64,000 nt of DNA from Rhodobacteraceae bacterium Alg238-R152 (GCA_900537125.1 UNRJ01000001.1:789570-853569); one strand, 5' to 3'; counted from the first letter of the stretch, positions 36,921-46,738 are shown. A program made the numbers and translations. Notes: generated by a model not told the origin, from the letters alone.

Positions 36921-38066
36921 ATGGACAATTCGAAACGGGAACTGAAATCGGCGGAGCGTCGAAACTTTCTTAAGCTTACTGGGTCCGGAGCATTTACTGC
37001 TGCAATGGTTGCCGGCGCTACTGGAGTGTTGTGGTCCAGTGAGGCCTCTGCACAAATGGCAGCCGAAGAGCGTGATCGGGAAGCTGCAGCAGAATTCAAG
37101 ATGACCCTTGCAACTGCATACGTCATGGGCGCATCCCGCAGCTATCCGATTATGCAGCTGGACTTGAAAGAAAACATCCAGAACATGACGAATGGTAAGG
37201 TTTATGTGAAACTGGCGCCTGGCGGACAGTTGGGCGCGGGCGGGGCATTGGCTCAAGCCGTGCAGGGCGGAACAATTCAATGCGCTCAACATTCCTTGGC
37301 AAACTTTGCGCCATTCGCCAGTGTCGTTGACCTGATCAACCTGCCGTACTTCTGTGGCTCTAATCAGCGATTTACGAACCTAACGTCGTCAGAAACCTGG
37401 AAATCGGAAGTTGATCCAAAGATTGCGGCTTCTGGCTTCAAAGCGTTGATGTACATTGTGATTGACCCGCGTGTAGTAGCGGTCCGCCAAGGTGGAAGCG
37501 CCATCATTACACCAGGAGATATGTCCGGGGTTAAATTCCGCGTTCCCGGTTCGAAAATGCTGCAGCAGTACTACGGAATGGTCGGCGCGAACCCGACGCC
37601 TGTAGCATGGGGTGAAACTCCTTCTGCAATCAGGCAAGGTGTTGCCGATGCACTCGATCCGTCGGTTGGTGCGCTTCACGTGTTTGGCTTTGGCGAGATT
37701 CTTAGTCACGTGACCTTCACGCAAGCCGTTCCGGACAGCCAAGTTTATTCGGTCAATCTGGAATGGTTCAACAGCCTTCCCACGGATGTCAAAGAAGGTA
37801 TCGAATTTGCCGGCGAAGTGACCCAGCAACAGAACCTCTCCAAAGTGCCATCCGCACGGTCCTATGCGATGTCTCAACTGGTCAAAAATGGTGTGGAGTT
37901 CCACTCACTCTCCGAGGACCAGCTGGCTGAATGGAAAGACGTTGGTGGATACCAGCGTAGCGAATGGGACAGCTTCAAAACGGAGCTTGCCGGCTCGATG
38001 GATACATTTTCCAGGCTCGAAGAGGCTGCAGGCACACGTGCCAAATACTACGTGCACGACGCCTAA
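36921..38066 (+). CDS. TRAP transporter solute-binding protein (DctP type), Tat-exported
   Basis: 381 residues; GGGAGGA site. The N terminus carries a twin-arginine signal (RRNFLKLTGSGAF) rather than a Sec signal, cleaved near SEASA. The mature protein is a DctP-type binder for carboxylate- or sulfonate-like anions, with a conserved Arg in GVKFRVPGSKM. It should deliver the substrate, probably 2,3-dihydroxypropane-1-sulfonate, to the next two membrane proteins (equivalent to one of HpsKLM). Confidence 0.9.
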   Translation: MDNSKRELKSAERRNFLKLTGSGAFTAAMVAGATGVLWSSEASAQMAAEERDREAAAEFKMTLATAYVMGASRSYPIMQLDLKENIQNMTNGKVYVKLAPGGQLGAGGALAQAVQGGTIQCAQHSLANFAPFASVVDLINLPYFCGSNQRFTNLTSSETWKSEVDPKIAASGFKALMYIVIDPRVVAVRQGGSAIITPGDMSGVKFRVPGSKMLQQYYGMVGANPTPVAWGETPSAIRQGVADALDPSVGALHVFGFGEILSHVTFTQAVPDSQVYSVNLEWFNSLPTDVKEGIEFAGEVTQQQNLSKVPSARSYAMSQLVKNGVEFHSLSEDQLAEWKDVGGYQRSEWDSFKTELAGSMDTFSRLEEAAGTRAKYYVHDA

Positions 38067-38165
38067 CTTTTGCTTGGCCGGCGGCGAGTGTCGCCGGCCA
38101 ATGTCTTTTCGTCCAAATCGAAACCGCGAGAACTTGTCGCTTTGAGCGACATAGGTGAGGAAGTT

Positions 38166-38681
38166 ATGTCTAAGCTCTTTCGAGCAATCGATAAAAATGC
38201 TGAGCGATGGCTGCTACTAGTCTTTTACGTCATGCTTGTAGGCACGATGTTTATTGAAGTGGTTCGCCGTGAAGTGTTCGCCTATTCATCCATTTGGGGC
38301 GAAGAAATCGTCCGATATGCCTTTATCTATCTCGCTTGGATTGGTGCGGCCGCAGCAGTGAAAGAGCGCGGGCACATTCGCATCGATGTCCTAATGCATT
38401 ACGTGCCGCGGCGGGTCAAAACGCTCCTGTATATCTTTGGCGATCTTGTAATGTTCATTGTAGCGATTTTTGCACTCTACTGGTCGTGGGAAACTGTTCA
38501 CGTTTCCTGGACTTTTGGATCCGTCACACACGGATTGCGGATCAGCCAGGTCTTTTTCCTCTTTGCAGTGCCGTTTGGTTTTGCATTGGTCATCTCTCGA
38601 CTGGTGCAATCCTTCCTCCGTGATCTCGCCGACCTTCGAGCGGGCCGTCCCGTCTACGAGGGCGACAAGCTGTTTGATTAA
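38166..38681 (+). CDS. TRAP transporter small permease (DctQ type)
   Basis: 171 residues from the ATG at 38166 (GAGGAAG site); a TTG-started longer frame is rejected. Four hydrophobic segments and the DctQ hallmark WGEEIVRYAFIYLAWIGAA. Partner of DctM in the inner membrane. Confidence 0.93.
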   Translation: MSKLFRAIDKNAERWLLLVFYVMLVGTMFIEVVRREVFAYSSIWGEEIVRYAFIYLAWIGAAAAVKERGHIRIDVLMHYVPRRVKTLLYIFGDLVMFIVAIFALYWSWETVHVSWTFGSVTHGLRISQVFFLFAVPFGFALVISRLVQSFLRDLADLRAGRPVYEGDKLFD

Positions 38682-38696
38682 GAGAGGGCTCACACC

Positions 38697-40028
38697 ATGA
38701 TGTGGCAACAAATGGGTGCCCAAGCCCTCGAGTTGGGATGGGACTTTTACGCTTCAGTTATTCTGTTTGTGGTACTTATTGCGCTTGCCGTGCCCGTTTG
38801 GGCAGCCATAGGCGCAGCAACGATCACAATGTTGATGGTGTCTGGCGCCCTGCCTCTAAGTCTTTTGGGTGAAAAGCTTTTTTCAGGTATTGACGCCTTT
38901 GCACTTACTGCTGTTCCCCTTTTCATTCTGACCGGTGACGTGCTTGTCAGAACGGGCCTGAGCAGAAAATTCTTAGACGTGGCCGAAGCGCTAACCTGTT
39001 GGGCAAAAGGCGGGTTTGGATCAGCCACTGTTCTCGTGTGTGGCATGTTCTCAGCGATCTCTGGATCGGATGCGGCAGGTGCGGCCGCTGTTGGGCGGAT
39101 GACCATCGACCGGCTGGTGGAGAGCGGTTATCCGCGCCCCTACGCCTGCGCTCTGGTAGCCGCCGGGGCCTGTACTGGCATCCTAATTCCTCCATCGATT
39201 GCCTACATAATCATCGGACTTGTGCTAGGCATAGCTGTGTCGACTCTTTTCCTGGCCGCACTGATCCCAGGGATACTGATCCTGACCGCGATCCTCGTGA
39301 CAAACATTGTGATGAACCGCCTCAACCTTTGGGAAGGTGGCGGGGTGATGACCGCAGCGGAGTGGCGCGCCAACCTTTGGAAAACCGTAAAATCGGGATG
39401 GTACGCCTTTTTGGTTCCAGGCATCATTTTCTACGGCATTTTTTCGGGACGATTGACACCAACAGAAGCTGGCGCGGTTGCCGTAGTGGTGACTATCGCC
39501 ATGGGGTTCCTCCTTGGAACGCTTAGGCTCAGTGATTTCCCAGCAATGCTGGTTAGCTCTGCCAAGGTGAATGGTGTCATTCTGCCAATCATTGCCTTTT
39601 CGATCCCGCTCGCAGAGGCGCTTGCAATCATTGGTGTTCCTCAGGGGTTTGTGGGCGCTCTCACCTCGATGACGTCAAATGAATACATGCTGATCGCGAT
39701 TATGGTTCTGATCCTTGTTGCTGCGGGCTGCGTCATGGAAACAACGCCCAATATCGTGATCTTGGCACCGATCCTCTACCCGTTGGCGCAAGAGATCGAG
39801 ATGAACCAGATCCAGTTCTGTATCATGATGATTACGGCGCTCGGCGTAGGCTTCATTACACCGCCACTGGGGCTGAACCTGTTCGTGGTGTCAGGGATCA
39901 CCGGCGAATCCATTCTCAAGATTGCGTACTACGCCATCCCCTTCGTTTTCTTCATGCTGATCGTGACGCTGATGATCGCCTACATTCCGGCGTTCTCCAC
40001 GTCACTTTTGCCTGATGCCTACCGATAA
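38697..40028 (+). CDS. TRAP transporter large permease (DctM type)
   Basis: 443 residues with about twelve membrane segments. Family motifs: FALTAVPLFILTGDVL, GSDAAGAAAVGRMTI, GACTGILIPPSIAYIIIG and FITPPLGLNLFVVSG. It catalyses sodium-coupled uptake of the bound solute. Fifteen bases after dctQ. Confidence 0.95.
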   Translation: MMWQQMGAQALELGWDFYASVILFVVLIALAVPVWAAIGAATITMLMVSGALPLSLLGEKLFSGIDAFALTAVPLFILTGDVLVRTGLSRKFLDVAEALTCWAKGGFGSATVLVCGMFSAISGSDAAGAAAVGRMTIDRLVESGYPRPYACALVAAGACTGILIPPSIAYIIIGLVLGIAVSTLFLAALIPGILILTAILVTNIVMNRLNLWEGGGVMTAAEWRANLWKTVKSGWYAFLVPGIIFYGIFSGRLTPTEAGAVAVVVTIAMGFLLGTLRLSDFPAMLVSSAKVNGVILPIIAFSIPLAEALAIIGVPQGFVGALTSMTSNEYMLIAIMVLILVAAGCVMETTPNIVILAPILYPLAQEIEMNQIQFCIMMITALGVGFITPPLGLNLFVVSGITGESILKIAYYAIPFVFFMLIVTLMIAYIPAFSTSLLPDAYR

Positions 40029-40064
40029 GCCGCCAAAAGACGCGGTAAGAAAAGGACACGTTAC

Positions 40065-41372
40065 ATGACTCGTGAATATCTAAAGAAAGCGACATTGACC
40101 GCGCGAAGTGGTGCGTCAGACGTCAACGATTTGGTTCAGGGGATCCTGACTGACATTGAAGAGGGAGGTGATGCAAAGGCACTGGAGTACGCGTCCAAGT
40201 TTGACAAATATGAAGGCCCTGTCCTGCTCAGTAGTGAGGAAATCCAAGCGGCCATTGCTGCTGTTCCGGAGAAGCTGAAACGTGATATCGAATTTAGTCA
40301 CGGAAACGTAAAACGCTTTGCTGAAGCCCAAAAAGCATCGATGACCGACATTGCGGTTGAAGTGGTGCCTGGGATGACTGCAGGCCAAAAGATGATTCCT
40401 GTTGAAGCCGCTGGCTGCTACGTGCCGGGCGGACGCTACAGCCACATCGCCAGTGCAATTATGACCGTTACCACAGCAAAGGTCGCGGGTTGCAAACACA
40501 TTGTAGCGTGCTCACCTCCCCGTCCGGAAGTCGGTATTGCACCGGCCATTGTGTATGCGGCGCATATCTGCGGCGCGGACAAAATCATGGCCATGGGGGG
40601 CGTGCAAGGTGTCGCCGCAATGACATTCGGACTTTTCGGCCTGCCCAAAGCCAACATCCTGGTGGGCCCGGGAAATCAGTTTGTAGCAGAGGCTAAGCGT
40701 ATCCTGTTCGGACGTGTGGGCATCGATATGATAGCCGGTCCCACAGATAGCCTTATCCTGGCAGATGAGTCCGCAGATCCGATGGTGGTCGCAACCGACC
40801 TCGTCGGGCAAGCGGAACACGGATACAATTCTCCTGTTTGGTTGGTGACAGACAATCGATCCTTGGCCGAAGAGGTGATGCGCCTCGTCCCCGTTTTGAT
40901 TGATGATTTACCCGAGGTGAACCGTGACAACGCAAACGCGGCTTGGCGAGACTATGCCGAGGTTATCCTGTGCGCTGATCGCGATGAGATGGCGGTGACA
41001 TCTGACGACTACGCGCCAGAGCATTTGACGGTGATGGCTGGTGATCTTGATTGGTGGCTGGATCGATTGACCTGTTACGGCTCACTATTCCTTGGGGAAG
41101 AAACGACGGTGGCCTTTGGTGACAAGGCCTCAGGAACCAATCACGTGCTGCCCACCAGCCGTGCGGCAACGTACACAGGCGGCCTGAGTGTCCACAAATA
41201 CATGAAGATCGTGACTTGGCAGCGGTCGACCGCTGACGCTATGAAGCCCATTGCAGAAGCAACCGCTCGGATCTCTCGTCTTGAGGGCATGGAGGCACAT
41301 GCGCGGACCGCCGACATTCGGCTAGCGAAGTTCTTCCCAAGTGAAACCTTTGATCTGACGGCGGAAGATTGA
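40065..41372 (+). CDS. hpsN: Sulfopropanediol 3-dehydrogenase (HisD family)
   Basis: 435 residues; AAGGA site. It belongs to the histidinol dehydrogenase fold: VGPGNQFVAEAKR, GPTDSLILADESADP, zinc-site stretches QAEHG and DYAPEHLTV, and GTNHVLPTSRAA. There are no other histidine biosynthesis genes nearby; instead it sits between a TRAP importer and suyAB, the setting of HpsN, which oxidises (R)-dihydroxypropanesulfonate to (R)-sulfolactate with two NAD+. Function assigned by family plus context. Confidence 0.88.
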   Translation: MTREYLKKATLTARSGASDVNDLVQGILTDIEEGGDAKALEYASKFDKYEGPVLLSSEEIQAAIAAVPEKLKRDIEFSHGNVKRFAEAQKASMTDIAVEVVPGMTAGQKMIPVEAAGCYVPGGRYSHIASAIMTVTTAKVAGCKHIVACSPPRPEVGIAPAIVYAAHICGADKIMAMGGVQGVAAMTFGLFGLPKANILVGPGNQFVAEAKRILFGRVGIDMIAGPTDSLILADESADPMVVATDLVGQAEHGYNSPVWLVTDNRSLAEEVMRLVPVLIDDLPEVNRDNANAAWRDYAEVILCADRDEMAVTSDDYAPEHLTVMAGDLDWWLDRLTCYGSLFLGEETTVAFGDKASGTNHVLPTSRAATYTGGLSVHKYMKIVTWQRSTADAMKPIAEATARISRLEGMEAHARTADIRLAKFFPSETFDLTAED

Positions 41373-41380
41373 TCCGAACC

Positions 41381-42118
41381 GTGACGTATCAACCTGATCT
41401 CAATGGACGTGTCGCGCTTGTAACCGGAGCCAGCTCTGGTCTTGGTCGCCGGGCGGCAGAAGTCCTTTCTCAATCTGGCGCGCGTGTTGTCGGGGTGGCT
41501 CGACGCGCAGACGCGTTGGAAGAAATGAAACAGATTCACGCCCTGCCTTGGGATCTTTCGGACCGAGACGGGTTGGGCGAGTTGGCCAAAGCGGCATCAG
41601 ATCCCTTTGGACCACCGGATATCTTGGTGCACGCTGCGGGGATTAACACTCGGGAGGTGGCAGATGATGTGACGCCCAAGGGTTGGGACATCACCATTGA
41701 GCTCAACTTGGCTGTACCATTTTTTCTGTCTCAGCACCTCGTGCCGAACATGAAGACAAAAGGCTGGGGGCGCATCGTCAACTTTGCGTCTTTGCAGTCG
41801 AGCCGCGCCTTTTCAGGCGGACTAAGTTACGGAGCCTCCAAGGGGGGCGTGGCACAGCTTACCAGGGCAATGGCGGAGGCTTGGTCCGCGAGCGGTATTT
41901 GCGTGAATGCCATCGGTCCTGGTTTCTTTCGAACAGAACTCACTGCGGCAGTATTTGACGACCCTGAACGCGCGGCTCGCAACGCGGCGCAAACCTGTGT
42001 TGGGCGAAACGGCGAGCCTGAGGACATCGATGGTCCATTGATGTTCTTTTGCTCGGATGCCTGCGCCTACGTGACCGGACAAGTTCTGATGGTCGACGGG
42101 GGATTCACAGCAAAATGA
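41381..42118 (+). CDS. hpsO: SDR-family dehydrogenase, HpsO-like
   Basis: 245 residues from a GTG at 41381; a TTG at 41369 overlapping the hpsN stop (TTGA) would add four residues. Classical SDR: NAD(P) motif LVTGASSGLGRRAAE, catalytic Ser region VNFASLQSS and YGASKGG. By position after hpsN it is the counterpart of one of the two DHPS 2-dehydrogenases (HpsO, HpsP) that interconvert the enantiomers so HpsN can use both. Which of the two names applies is inferred from gene order only. Confidence 0.72.
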   Translation: MTYQPDLNGRVALVTGASSGLGRRAAEVLSQSGARVVGVARRADALEEMKQIHALPWDLSDRDGLGELAKAASDPFGPPDILVHAAGINTREVADDVTPKGWDITIELNLAVPFFLSQHLVPNMKTKGWGRIVNFASLQSSRAFSGGLSYGASKGGVAQLTRAMAEAWSASGICVNAIGPGFFRTELTAAVFDDPERAARNAAQTCVGRNGEPEDIDGPLMFFCSDACAYVTGQVLMVDGGFTAK

Positions 42119-43077
42119 AAGCTCTTGTTTATACCGGCGTTGAGACACTCGAGTATCGAGCTGTTGCTGATCCGGTCGCGAACCAAGGCGAAACACTGGT
42201 GCGTATCGACAGTGTTGGAATTTGTGGCTCAGACATGCACGCCTACTTGGGGCATGATGAGCGGCGGCCTGCGCCGTTGATCCTCGGGCATGAAGGGGCT
42301 GGTGTAACTTCGGACGGGCGACGGGTGACGATAAACCCGCTTGTGACAGATCCCACCAGTGCCGCAAGCCGGTCGGGGCGAGAAAACCTCTGTCCTTCGA
42401 GGCAGATTATTTCCATGCCTCCGCGCGAAGGAGCCTTTGCCGAATGGGTTGCCATTCCAGAGGGCAACTTGGTTGCGGTGCCTGACCACATCACTTTCGA
42501 ACAGGCTGCTCTTGCGGAACCGATTGCTGTTAGTTGGCACGCCGTCCGGTTGGGACTTGCCGCTATGCATCCAGCAGACCAACGGCGTGCGCATGTGCTT
42601 GGCGGGGGAGCCATCGGAGTTGCGGCAGCGCTGGCGTTAAAAGCCATGGACGTGAATGAGGTTACGATGTCAGAACCCAATGTCGCCCGTGCAGAATACT
42701 TGCGAAAGGTCTGTGGCATCAACGTTGTTGCAGAGCCAGAAAAAAATGTCCCGTTAGTGATAGATGCTGTGGGGTTTGCATCCACAAGAGCTGCGGCCTG
42801 TGCCGTTGTCAGTCCCGGAGGGGTGATCCTTCACATCGGCCTTGGCAGTTCCGAAGGAGGGCTGGATATCCGGCGCATCACGCTTCAGGAAATCACCCTT
42901 ATCGGCACGTATACCTACACGGCTCAAGATTTCCGCGACACCTGTGAAGCGATGTTTGAGGGGCGCCTCGGCGCGCTCGACTGGTTTGAAACCCGCGCGC
43001 TTACCGATGGAGCCGCGGCTTTTTCTGACCTTCGCGCAGGCACAACACACGCCCCCAAAATCATTCTTAAACCATGA
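42115..43077 (+). CDS. hpsP: Zinc-type medium-chain dehydrogenase, HpsP-like
   Basis: 320 residues from the ATG at 42115 (ATGA overlap with the SDR gene). Catalytic zinc motif GICGSDMHAYLG and LILGHEGAG, and NAD-binding LGGGAIGVAAALA. The structural-zinc lobe is degenerate: only one Cys (ENLCPS) remains of the usual four. Expected to act with the SDR in racemising dihydroxypropanesulfonate through the 2-keto form. Confidence 0.72.
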   Translation: MKALVYTGVETLEYRAVADPVANQGETLVRIDSVGICGSDMHAYLGHDERRPAPLILGHEGAGVTSDGRRVTINPLVTDPTSAASRSGRENLCPSRQIISMPPREGAFAEWVAIPEGNLVAVPDHITFEQAALAEPIAVSWHAVRLGLAAMHPADQRRAHVLGGGAIGVAAALALKAMDVNEVTMSEPNVARAEYLRKVCGINVVAEPEKNVPLVIDAVGFASTRAAACAVVSPGGVILHIGLGSSEGGLDIRRITLQEITLIGTYTYTAQDFRDTCEAMFEGRLGALDWFETRALTDGAAAFSDLRAGTTHAPKIILKP

Positions 43078-43094
43078 CGAAATCGGAGAACTAA

Positions 43095-43400
43095 ATGTCA
43101 AATCCAGCACCCAATGAAATACCGCACCTGCTGGTGCATGAGGAGGCCGACAACGTCGGCGTTGTGGTGGTCGAAGGACTGACCGCGGGCACGGACATGC
43201 TTTGCTGTATCACACATGACAATTCGACGTTCCGGCTCACGGCTGGAGACGACGTGCCGATTGGACACAAAATCGCGTTGACTGACCTGAAAGACGGAGG
43301 CACCGCAATCAAATATGGAGAAGATATTGGCAAGATCATCGCCGACATCCCCAGAGGTGCACACGTCCACACCCACAATTGCAAAACCAAACGCTGGTAA
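43095..43400 (+). CDS. suyA: (R)-Sulfolactate sulfo-lyase, small subunit (SAF domain)
   Basis: 101 residues; GGAGAA site. A single SAF domain like the N-terminal part of altronate dehydratase ([30 protein letters not shown]). Paired with the large subunit gene 13 bases on, it forms SuyAB, which splits sulfolactate to pyruvate and sulfite. Plain altronate dehydratase annotation is possible from family alone; the hpsN/comC context decides for SuyA. Confidence 0.88.
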   Translation: MSNPAPNEIPHLLVHEEADNVGVVVVEGLTAGTDMLCCITHDNSTFRLTAGDDVPIGHKIALTDLKDGGTAIKYGEDIGKIIADIPRGAHVHTHNCKTKRW

Positions 43401-43413
43401 GGAGCCTGACACC

Positions 43414-44595
43414 ATGACATCGAAGTATTCTAACGTCACCTTTCAGGGATTCCGTCGCGAAAATGGCCGCGTGGGCGTGCGTAACCACGTGATCATTTTG
43501 CCGGTAGATGACATTTCAAACGCAGCATGTGAGGCTGTGGCAAACAATGTCAAAGGCACTATGGCAATCCCGCATGCCTATGGACGCCTGCAATTTGGCG
43601 AAGATCTGGAAACACATTTCCGCACCATCATTGGCACGGGTGCCAACCCGAATGTCCACTCTGTTGTTGTGATCGGGATTGAGCCTGAATGGACTAAACG
43701 CATCGCGGACGGAATCCGGACAACGGGCAAGGAAGTCGCTGAATTCTCCATTGAACAGAAAGGCGACTTTGAAACCATTCGGGCCGCGTCCTGGGCGGCA
43801 AAGGATTTTGTGCACAAGGCCACGGAAATTCAACGCGAAGAGTGTTCGATCGCCGAACTTTGGGTTTCCACTAAATGCGGGGAGAGTGACACAACTACTG
43901 GGCTCGGATCCTGTCCAACAGTGGGGAATATGTATGACAAACTGCTCCCAGAGGGCATTACTGGGTTCTTTGGTGAAACTTCCGAGATCACTGGCGCAGA
44001 ACACATCTGTCAGATGCGCGCGATCAACGAGGAGGTTGGTGAGCGTTGGTATAAGATGTGGAAAGCTTATCAGGACGACGTCATCTTTGCGCACCAGACT
44101 GATGACCTGAGTGATAGCCAGCCAACCAAAGGCAATATCTTGGGCGGTTTGACCACCATTGAGGAAAAGGCACTCGGCAACCTCGAAAAAATTGGTCGCA
44201 CGTCGCAGTATATCGACATTCTTGAACCTGCTGAGCAGCCAAGCTCCGGTGACGGTCTGTATTTCATGGACAGCTCATCTGCCGCGGCGGAATGCGTGAC
44301 GCTGATGGCCGCAGGTGGCGCGGTTATTCACACTTTCCCAACGGGGCAAGGTAATGTGGTGGGCAACCCGATCGTGCCTGTGATCAAGATCACTGCAAAC
44401 CCGCGCACTGTACGCACCATGGGCGAGCATGTGGATGTGGATGTGTCCGGCATCCTTCGGCGAGAACAGACAATTGACGAGGCTGGCGACGAGTTGATCG
44501 ATATGATCCGCCGGACCGCTAACGGTCGCAATACTGCAGCGGAAGCCTTGGGGCATCGGGAGTTCTCGATGACCAAACTGTACCGCAGCGCTTAA
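43414..44595 (+). CDS. suyB: (R)-Sulfolactate sulfo-lyase, large subunit
   Basis: 393 residues from the ATG at 43414 (AAGGAG site). UxaA-family C-terminal catalytic domain: [39 protein letters not shown] with metal-binding Cys, [19 protein letters not shown] and [19 protein letters not shown]. The close fit to SuyB and the separate small SAF subunit argue against sugar-acid dehydratases, which are often fused. A strong terminator follows. Confidence 0.9.
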   Translation: MTSKYSNVTFQGFRRENGRVGVRNHVIILPVDDISNAACEAVANNVKGTMAIPHAYGRLQFGEDLETHFRTIIGTGANPNVHSVVVIGIEPEWTKRIADGIRTTGKEVAEFSIEQKGDFETIRAASWAAKDFVHKATEIQREECSIAELWVSTKCGESDTTTGLGSCPTVGNMYDKLLPEGITGFFGETSEITGAEHICQMRAINEEVGERWYKMWKAYQDDVIFAHQTDDLSDSQPTKGNILGGLTTIEEKALGNLEKIGRTSQYIDILEPAEQPSSGDGLYFMDSSSAAAECVTLMAAGGAVIHTFPTGQGNVVGNPIVPVIKITANPRTVRTMGEHVDVDVSGILRREQTIDEAGDELIDMIRRTANGRNTAAEALGHREFSMTKLYRSA

Positions 44596-44605
44596 AAACT
44601 TCAGG

Positions 44606-44644
44606 CGGCGGCCCATTGCGTTAAGCATGGGCCGCCGTTGTTTT
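44606..44644 (+). terminator. Rho-independent terminator after suyB
   Basis: Perfect 11-base-pair stem CGGCGGCCCAT / ATGGGCCGCCG (44606-44616 and 44627-44637) with a ten-base loop, followed by TTGTTTT. It ends the operon between suyB and the sulfolactate dehydrogenase gene, at least partly. Confidence 0.85.
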
Positions 44645-44658
44645 GAATTGGGTTTGAT

Positions 44659-45693
44659 ATGACTGAAATGGTTCGGCTAACACTGTCGGAAGCCACCTCT
44701 CTGTTGATGGCTGTTTTTGAAAGAGCTGGCGCGCGCCCGTCTGTTGCTTCTAGTGTTTCGCGTGCGCTGGTCGCAGCGGAAAGCGAAGGACAAGTCGGTC
44801 ATGGATTTAGTCGTGTCGCCGACTATGTGGCGCAAATCCACAGCGGTAAGATCAATGTTGAGGCCAAGCCCAAAGTGGAGCAACGGGCACCGGCGGCGTT
44901 GCATATAAAGGCTGAGAACGGATTTGCTTATCCTGCGCTGGAGGCCGCATTAGAAGCCGGCATCCCATTGGCCCAGGAAATGGGCGTTTCGGTTATGACC
45001 ATTGGGAACTCGCATCATTGCGGGGCCATGTCTGTTCAGGTCGAGCAGATCGCAAATGCTGGACTGATCGGTTTGATGGTTGCAAATGCCCCTAAAGCCA
45101 TCGCGCCTTGGGGGGCGAAAGACGCAGTCTTTGGCACCAACCCAATTGCCTTTGCGACACCCGTGGCAAACAGCGCCCCGTTGGTGATTGATTTATCGCT
45201 CTCCATAGTTGCACGCGGCAAAGTCATGGCAGCGCACAAAGCAGGCAAGCCCATTCCAGAAGGCTGGGCCTTGGACATTCATGGGCAGTCTACCACGGAC
45301 GCAAGAGCAGCATTGGAAGGCACCATGCTGCCGATTGGTGAAGCCAAAGGCACCGCGCTGGCGCTTATGGTCGAAATTCTTGCCGCAGCGCTGTCCGGCA
45401 GTTCTTTTAGTCGCGACGCGGGTTCTTTCTTCACCTCAGACGGCGATTTTCCCAATGTCGGTCAGACCCTCATTGCCATTCATCCGTCCAACGACACCGA
45501 GTTTGGCCAACGTGTGGCAGGTTTGCTTGAAATCATCTCATCTCTAGAGGGCGCGCGCCTGCCCGGAGCTCGTCGTCGATTGGCTATCTCGATGGCTGAG
45601 AGGGATGGATTGAACGTCCCCATGCACCTGTATCAACAGGTCCACCAACTGGCGGGCAGGCCAATGCAACCGATATGCGAGACAGAGTGTTGA
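44659..45693 (+). CDS. comC: Sulfolactate dehydrogenase (malate/L-lactate dehydrogenase family)
   Basis: 344 residues. LDH2/MDHG2-type fold, unrelated to classical lactate dehydrogenase: catalytic His in TIGNSHHCGAM, VANAPKAIAPWG, FGTNPIAFATPV and a substrate loop near GEAKGTALALMVEIL. ComC-type enzymes interconvert (R)-sulfolactate and sulfopyruvate; beside suyAB this is the expected role, helping to use both sulfolactate enantiomers. It starts 15 bases after the terminator. Confidence 0.82.
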   Translation: MTEMVRLTLSEATSLLMAVFERAGARPSVASSVSRALVAAESEGQVGHGFSRVADYVAQIHSGKINVEAKPKVEQRAPAALHIKAENGFAYPALEAALEAGIPLAQEMGVSVMTIGNSHHCGAMSVQVEQIANAGLIGLMVANAPKAIAPWGAKDAVFGTNPIAFATPVANSAPLVIDLSLSIVARGKVMAAHKAGKPIPEGWALDIHGQSTTDARAALEGTMLPIGEAKGTALALMVEILAAALSGSSFSRDAGSFFTSDGDFPNVGQTLIAIHPSNDTEFGQRVAGLLEIISSLEGARLPGARRRLAISMAERDGLNVPMHLYQQVHQLAGRPMQPICETEC

Positions 45694-46727
45694 GTGTGAC
45701 AACAAATATTTCACGGCGAGTTACTTGGCTCCAACAACTCGTGCCTGGCCTTATGATTGCTTGGGTCATTGCCTTGGCCAGCCAGTTCATTTCGGAACAC
45801 TACGGCGCCCCGGCAATGCTACTTGCGCTGCTTTTTGGCATTAGCTTGAATTTTGTAGGGGACCACCCCGAATGCAGTGAGGGGGTCTCCTTTGGTGCTC
45901 GTAGCGTTCTGCGGCTTGGAGTTGCACTACTGGGACTCCGCATCAGCTTTGACATGATATGGACGCTGGGCTGGCCAGTTGTTGGACTGGTCGTTGCAAT
46001 GGTGCCTCTTACAATTGCGTTTGGCTTGATTGTTTCTCGGTTTTTTGGGTTTAAGTTCCGCTTTGCATTTCTTTCCGCGGGAGCTGTTGCCATTTGCGGT
46101 GCCTCGGCGGCCATCGCAATTGCTGCGATCCTGCCGAAGGATGCCAAATCCGAAGACCGTCTTGTTTTTACTGTTGTTGGGGTCACCCTGTTGTCAACGG
46201 TGGCCATGATCACCTATCCGATCATTAGCCAGTACTTGGGTTTTAACGATCAAATGGCGGGCATCTACTTAGGGGCGACAATACACGATGTGGCACAAGT
46301 TGTGGGTGCCGGATTTTCGATTTCGCCAGAAGCAGGGGAAACTGCGACTTTAGTCAAGCTGCTTCGCGTCGCAATGCTGGCGCCAGTCATTGTTGTCGCC
46401 TCGCTTTTGTTGAGAGGTCGGGCTGATCCATCAATGAACCAGAAGCGCCCTCCCATTGTGCCGATGTTTGTTGTTGGGTTTCTTGGCCTCGCTACTCTCA
46501 ACTCGGCAATGGCGTTGCCAGCCGCTTTGTTGAGCTTTGTTGCCAACAGCTCGCAGTGGCTTTTGCTTATTGCGATCGCGGCGGTGGGTCTTAAGACGAA
46601 ACCCGCCGAAGTATTGAAGGTGGGGCGGGCTGCGGCTGGTTTGCTTGTGATTGAAACGCTGTTTCTCGCCGTAATCGTGGCAATAGCACTTACTGTTCTA
46701 CCCCTGAATATCACTTCGACCCGTTGA
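45675..46727 (+). CDS. YeiH-family membrane exporter, probable sulfite/sulfate exporter
   Basis: 350 residues, about ten membrane segments, UPF0324/YeiH family (LRLGVALLGLRISF; GAVAICGASAAIAIAAI; GATIHDVAQVVGAGF). The ATG at 45675 overlaps comC by 19 bases; GTG at 45696 is an alternative. Members of this family are found next to sulfonate-cleaving enzymes (called SuyZ or TauZ in such clusters) and are proposed to export the sulfite or sulfate formed. Role inferred from context. Confidence 0.8.
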   Translation: MRDRVLSVTTNISRRVTWLQQLVPGLMIAWVIALASQFISEHYGAPAMLLALLFGISLNFVGDHPECSEGVSFGARSVLRLGVALLGLRISFDMIWTLGWPVVGLVVAMVPLTIAFGLIVSRFFGFKFRFAFLSAGAVAICGASAAIAIAAILPKDAKSEDRLVFTVVGVTLLSTVAMITYPIISQYLGFNDQMAGIYLGATIHDVAQVVGAGFSISPEAGETATLVKLLRVAMLAPVIVVASLLLRGRADPSMNQKRPPIVPMFVVGFLGLATLNSAMALPAALLSFVANSSQWLLLIAIAAVGLKTKPAEVLKVGRAAAGLLVIETLFLAVIVAIALTVLPLNITSTR

Positions 46728-46738
46728 GGAGAGTCTGC

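Noticed and set aside
40065-41372. Histidinol dehydrogenase of histidine biosynthesis (hisD)
   Set aside because: No other his biosynthesis genes nearby; TRAP importer, suyAB and comC neighbours point to HpsN. Family fold alone cannot separate them, so a tree would be decisive.
43095-44595. Altronate/galactarate dehydratase (UxaA) pair
   Set aside because: Split small and large subunits beside hpsN-like and comC-like genes and an exporter fit SuyAB better than hexuronate degradation, for which no other genes are present.
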